Of a DNA stretch of 37,413 nt, positions 36,640 through 37,413 are shown piece by piece. Numbering within the stretch: position 1 is the stretch's first letter; each line of letters opens with the position of its first letter. A model generated the notes under the pieces. That model saw only the letters and a list, made by a program, of their open reading frames with translations, did no database searches and was not told the DNA's origin. A program made the translations under genes and the position numbers. The stretch lies in assembly GCF_000485595.1 (NCBI RefSeq), contig NW_014577104.1, forward strand, positions 142,805 to 180,217, given 5' to 3'. This stretch comes from Priapulus caudatus. Taxonomy: Eukaryota > Priapulida > Priapulimorpha > Priapulimorphida > Priapulidae.

Positions 36640-37413
36640 CACTGTTTCTCACGTCCCAAATCTCTTGCCCTCTGTGTACCCTCACTAAAATTTGTAGAGC
36701 TGTTCGCTGGTCAGCTATGGATGCGTGCGCGGATAAGCCATTCGAGCGCCGATCCCATAGCTGCCAAGCGCTGCCATACTGTCGTAGGACGTTCCGCGGT
36801 CGCGTGCGGCCTTGCCGCGGAACTGCAGCGCAAGATCTGCGCTCAGCAATTCGGGTAAACTTGCTTTCGGGCAACGCGCTTCTCTTATCCGTCTCATCTG
36901 GACGTAATTGAGCATATACAATGTCACCCAGTGAAATTTCAAAAAGCTAAAATTGTGTTAGTTTTAAAGAAGTTTTATTGCTCCTTTAAATGTATAATTT
37001 CTATGGCAGTCGTACTCAGTATGTTACATGTAACCTAATGCATACCCAGTAGCTACGCCAGTGCATAGAATGCGATCGGAACGTCGAATGTTGTTTGGTG
37101 AGCGGTACTGTGCACCAGTTCTTAGTTCAGTTTTTGCCTGAAACACTGCGTAATTGGTTGGTACACGTGGGTGGCACAGCTCTTATTGCGCCTGTAGGCT
37201 TTGCGTAGGTAAATCTGATTGAGTGCTTCCATGCTGTCTCTGGCAAAATAGTGTTGCTACTACGTACGATGGGAGCCTTCCATCTTTAGTCTAGAAGACA
37301 ACTTAAAAGTACGCGCCATCTCGTTTGGCAACTTTCATAACGATCCCAACGAACATTCCTTTGAGAAGGGTCCTGAATTACCATCGCTGTGCATTTCCAC
37401 TGCTTTCGGCGTG
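36640..37413. other. Window end, no gene recognised
   Basis: A CG-rich patch at 36715-36850 gives overlapping open frames on both strands (75-91 codons) with no known domain, and it may be part of a repeat. The rest is unremarkable. Confidence 0.4.

Noticed and set aside
36583-36858. 91-codon plus-strand frame and overlapping minus-strand frames
   Set aside because: Open on both strands in a CG-rich patch, partly inside the MITE arm, with no known domain.

Overview
This is a stretch of a metazoan nuclear genome. Its exons have GT/AG boundaries, its introns are long and repeat-filled, and every product I recognise is animal. The proteins and the interstitial CCCTAA/TTAGGG repeats suggest a bilaterian invertebrate, probably marine and neither arthropod nor nematode. 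The species cannot be fixed from the sequence.

Two genes can be assembled completely, and they converge. On the + strand, 24 coding exons between 3833 and 20285 encode a full-length SIN3 co-repressor scaffold of 1343 residues, with PAH1, PAH2, PAH3, the HDAC-interaction domain and the SIN3 C-terminal region. All exon phases agree and the summed coding length is 4032 nt. A probable CpG promoter lies near 1340-1430. On the - strand, five exons between 29016 and 23262 encode a MESD/Boca-type chaperone for LRP receptors (345 residues). It has a signal peptide, an unusually long charged coiled-coil tail and a C-terminal KTEL. The stop codons of the two genes are about 3 kb apart, over AT-rich 3' flanks.

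The most unusual structure is in the sin3 introns. A 40-bp tandem array begins inside exon 22 and repeats that exon's end with its 5' splice site about 21 times. A 33-34-bp array ends at exon 20 and repeats its 3' splice site about seven times. A perfect (GGGAGC)11 run begins 12 bases after the first base of intron 21 and reads as poly-Gly-Ala in the exon frame.

MESD intron 2 (24817-28307) holds a nested mobile-element structure. An 842-bp element with 107-bp terminal inverted repeats and TTAA target duplication sits in a dispersed repeat. It carries a broken open frame resembling the P2X7 C-terminal cytoplasmic domain. A second occupied copy at the same point of the host repeat borders a 696-base assembly gap (26718-27413). 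Two unoccupied copies of the host repeat lie at about 12226 and 34303.

From 29 kb to the end I recognise no gene. The region is a dense set of fold-back elements, hairpins, microsatellites and one 44-bp perfect palindrome. Two of the fold-backs carry telomere-like repeats in their loops.
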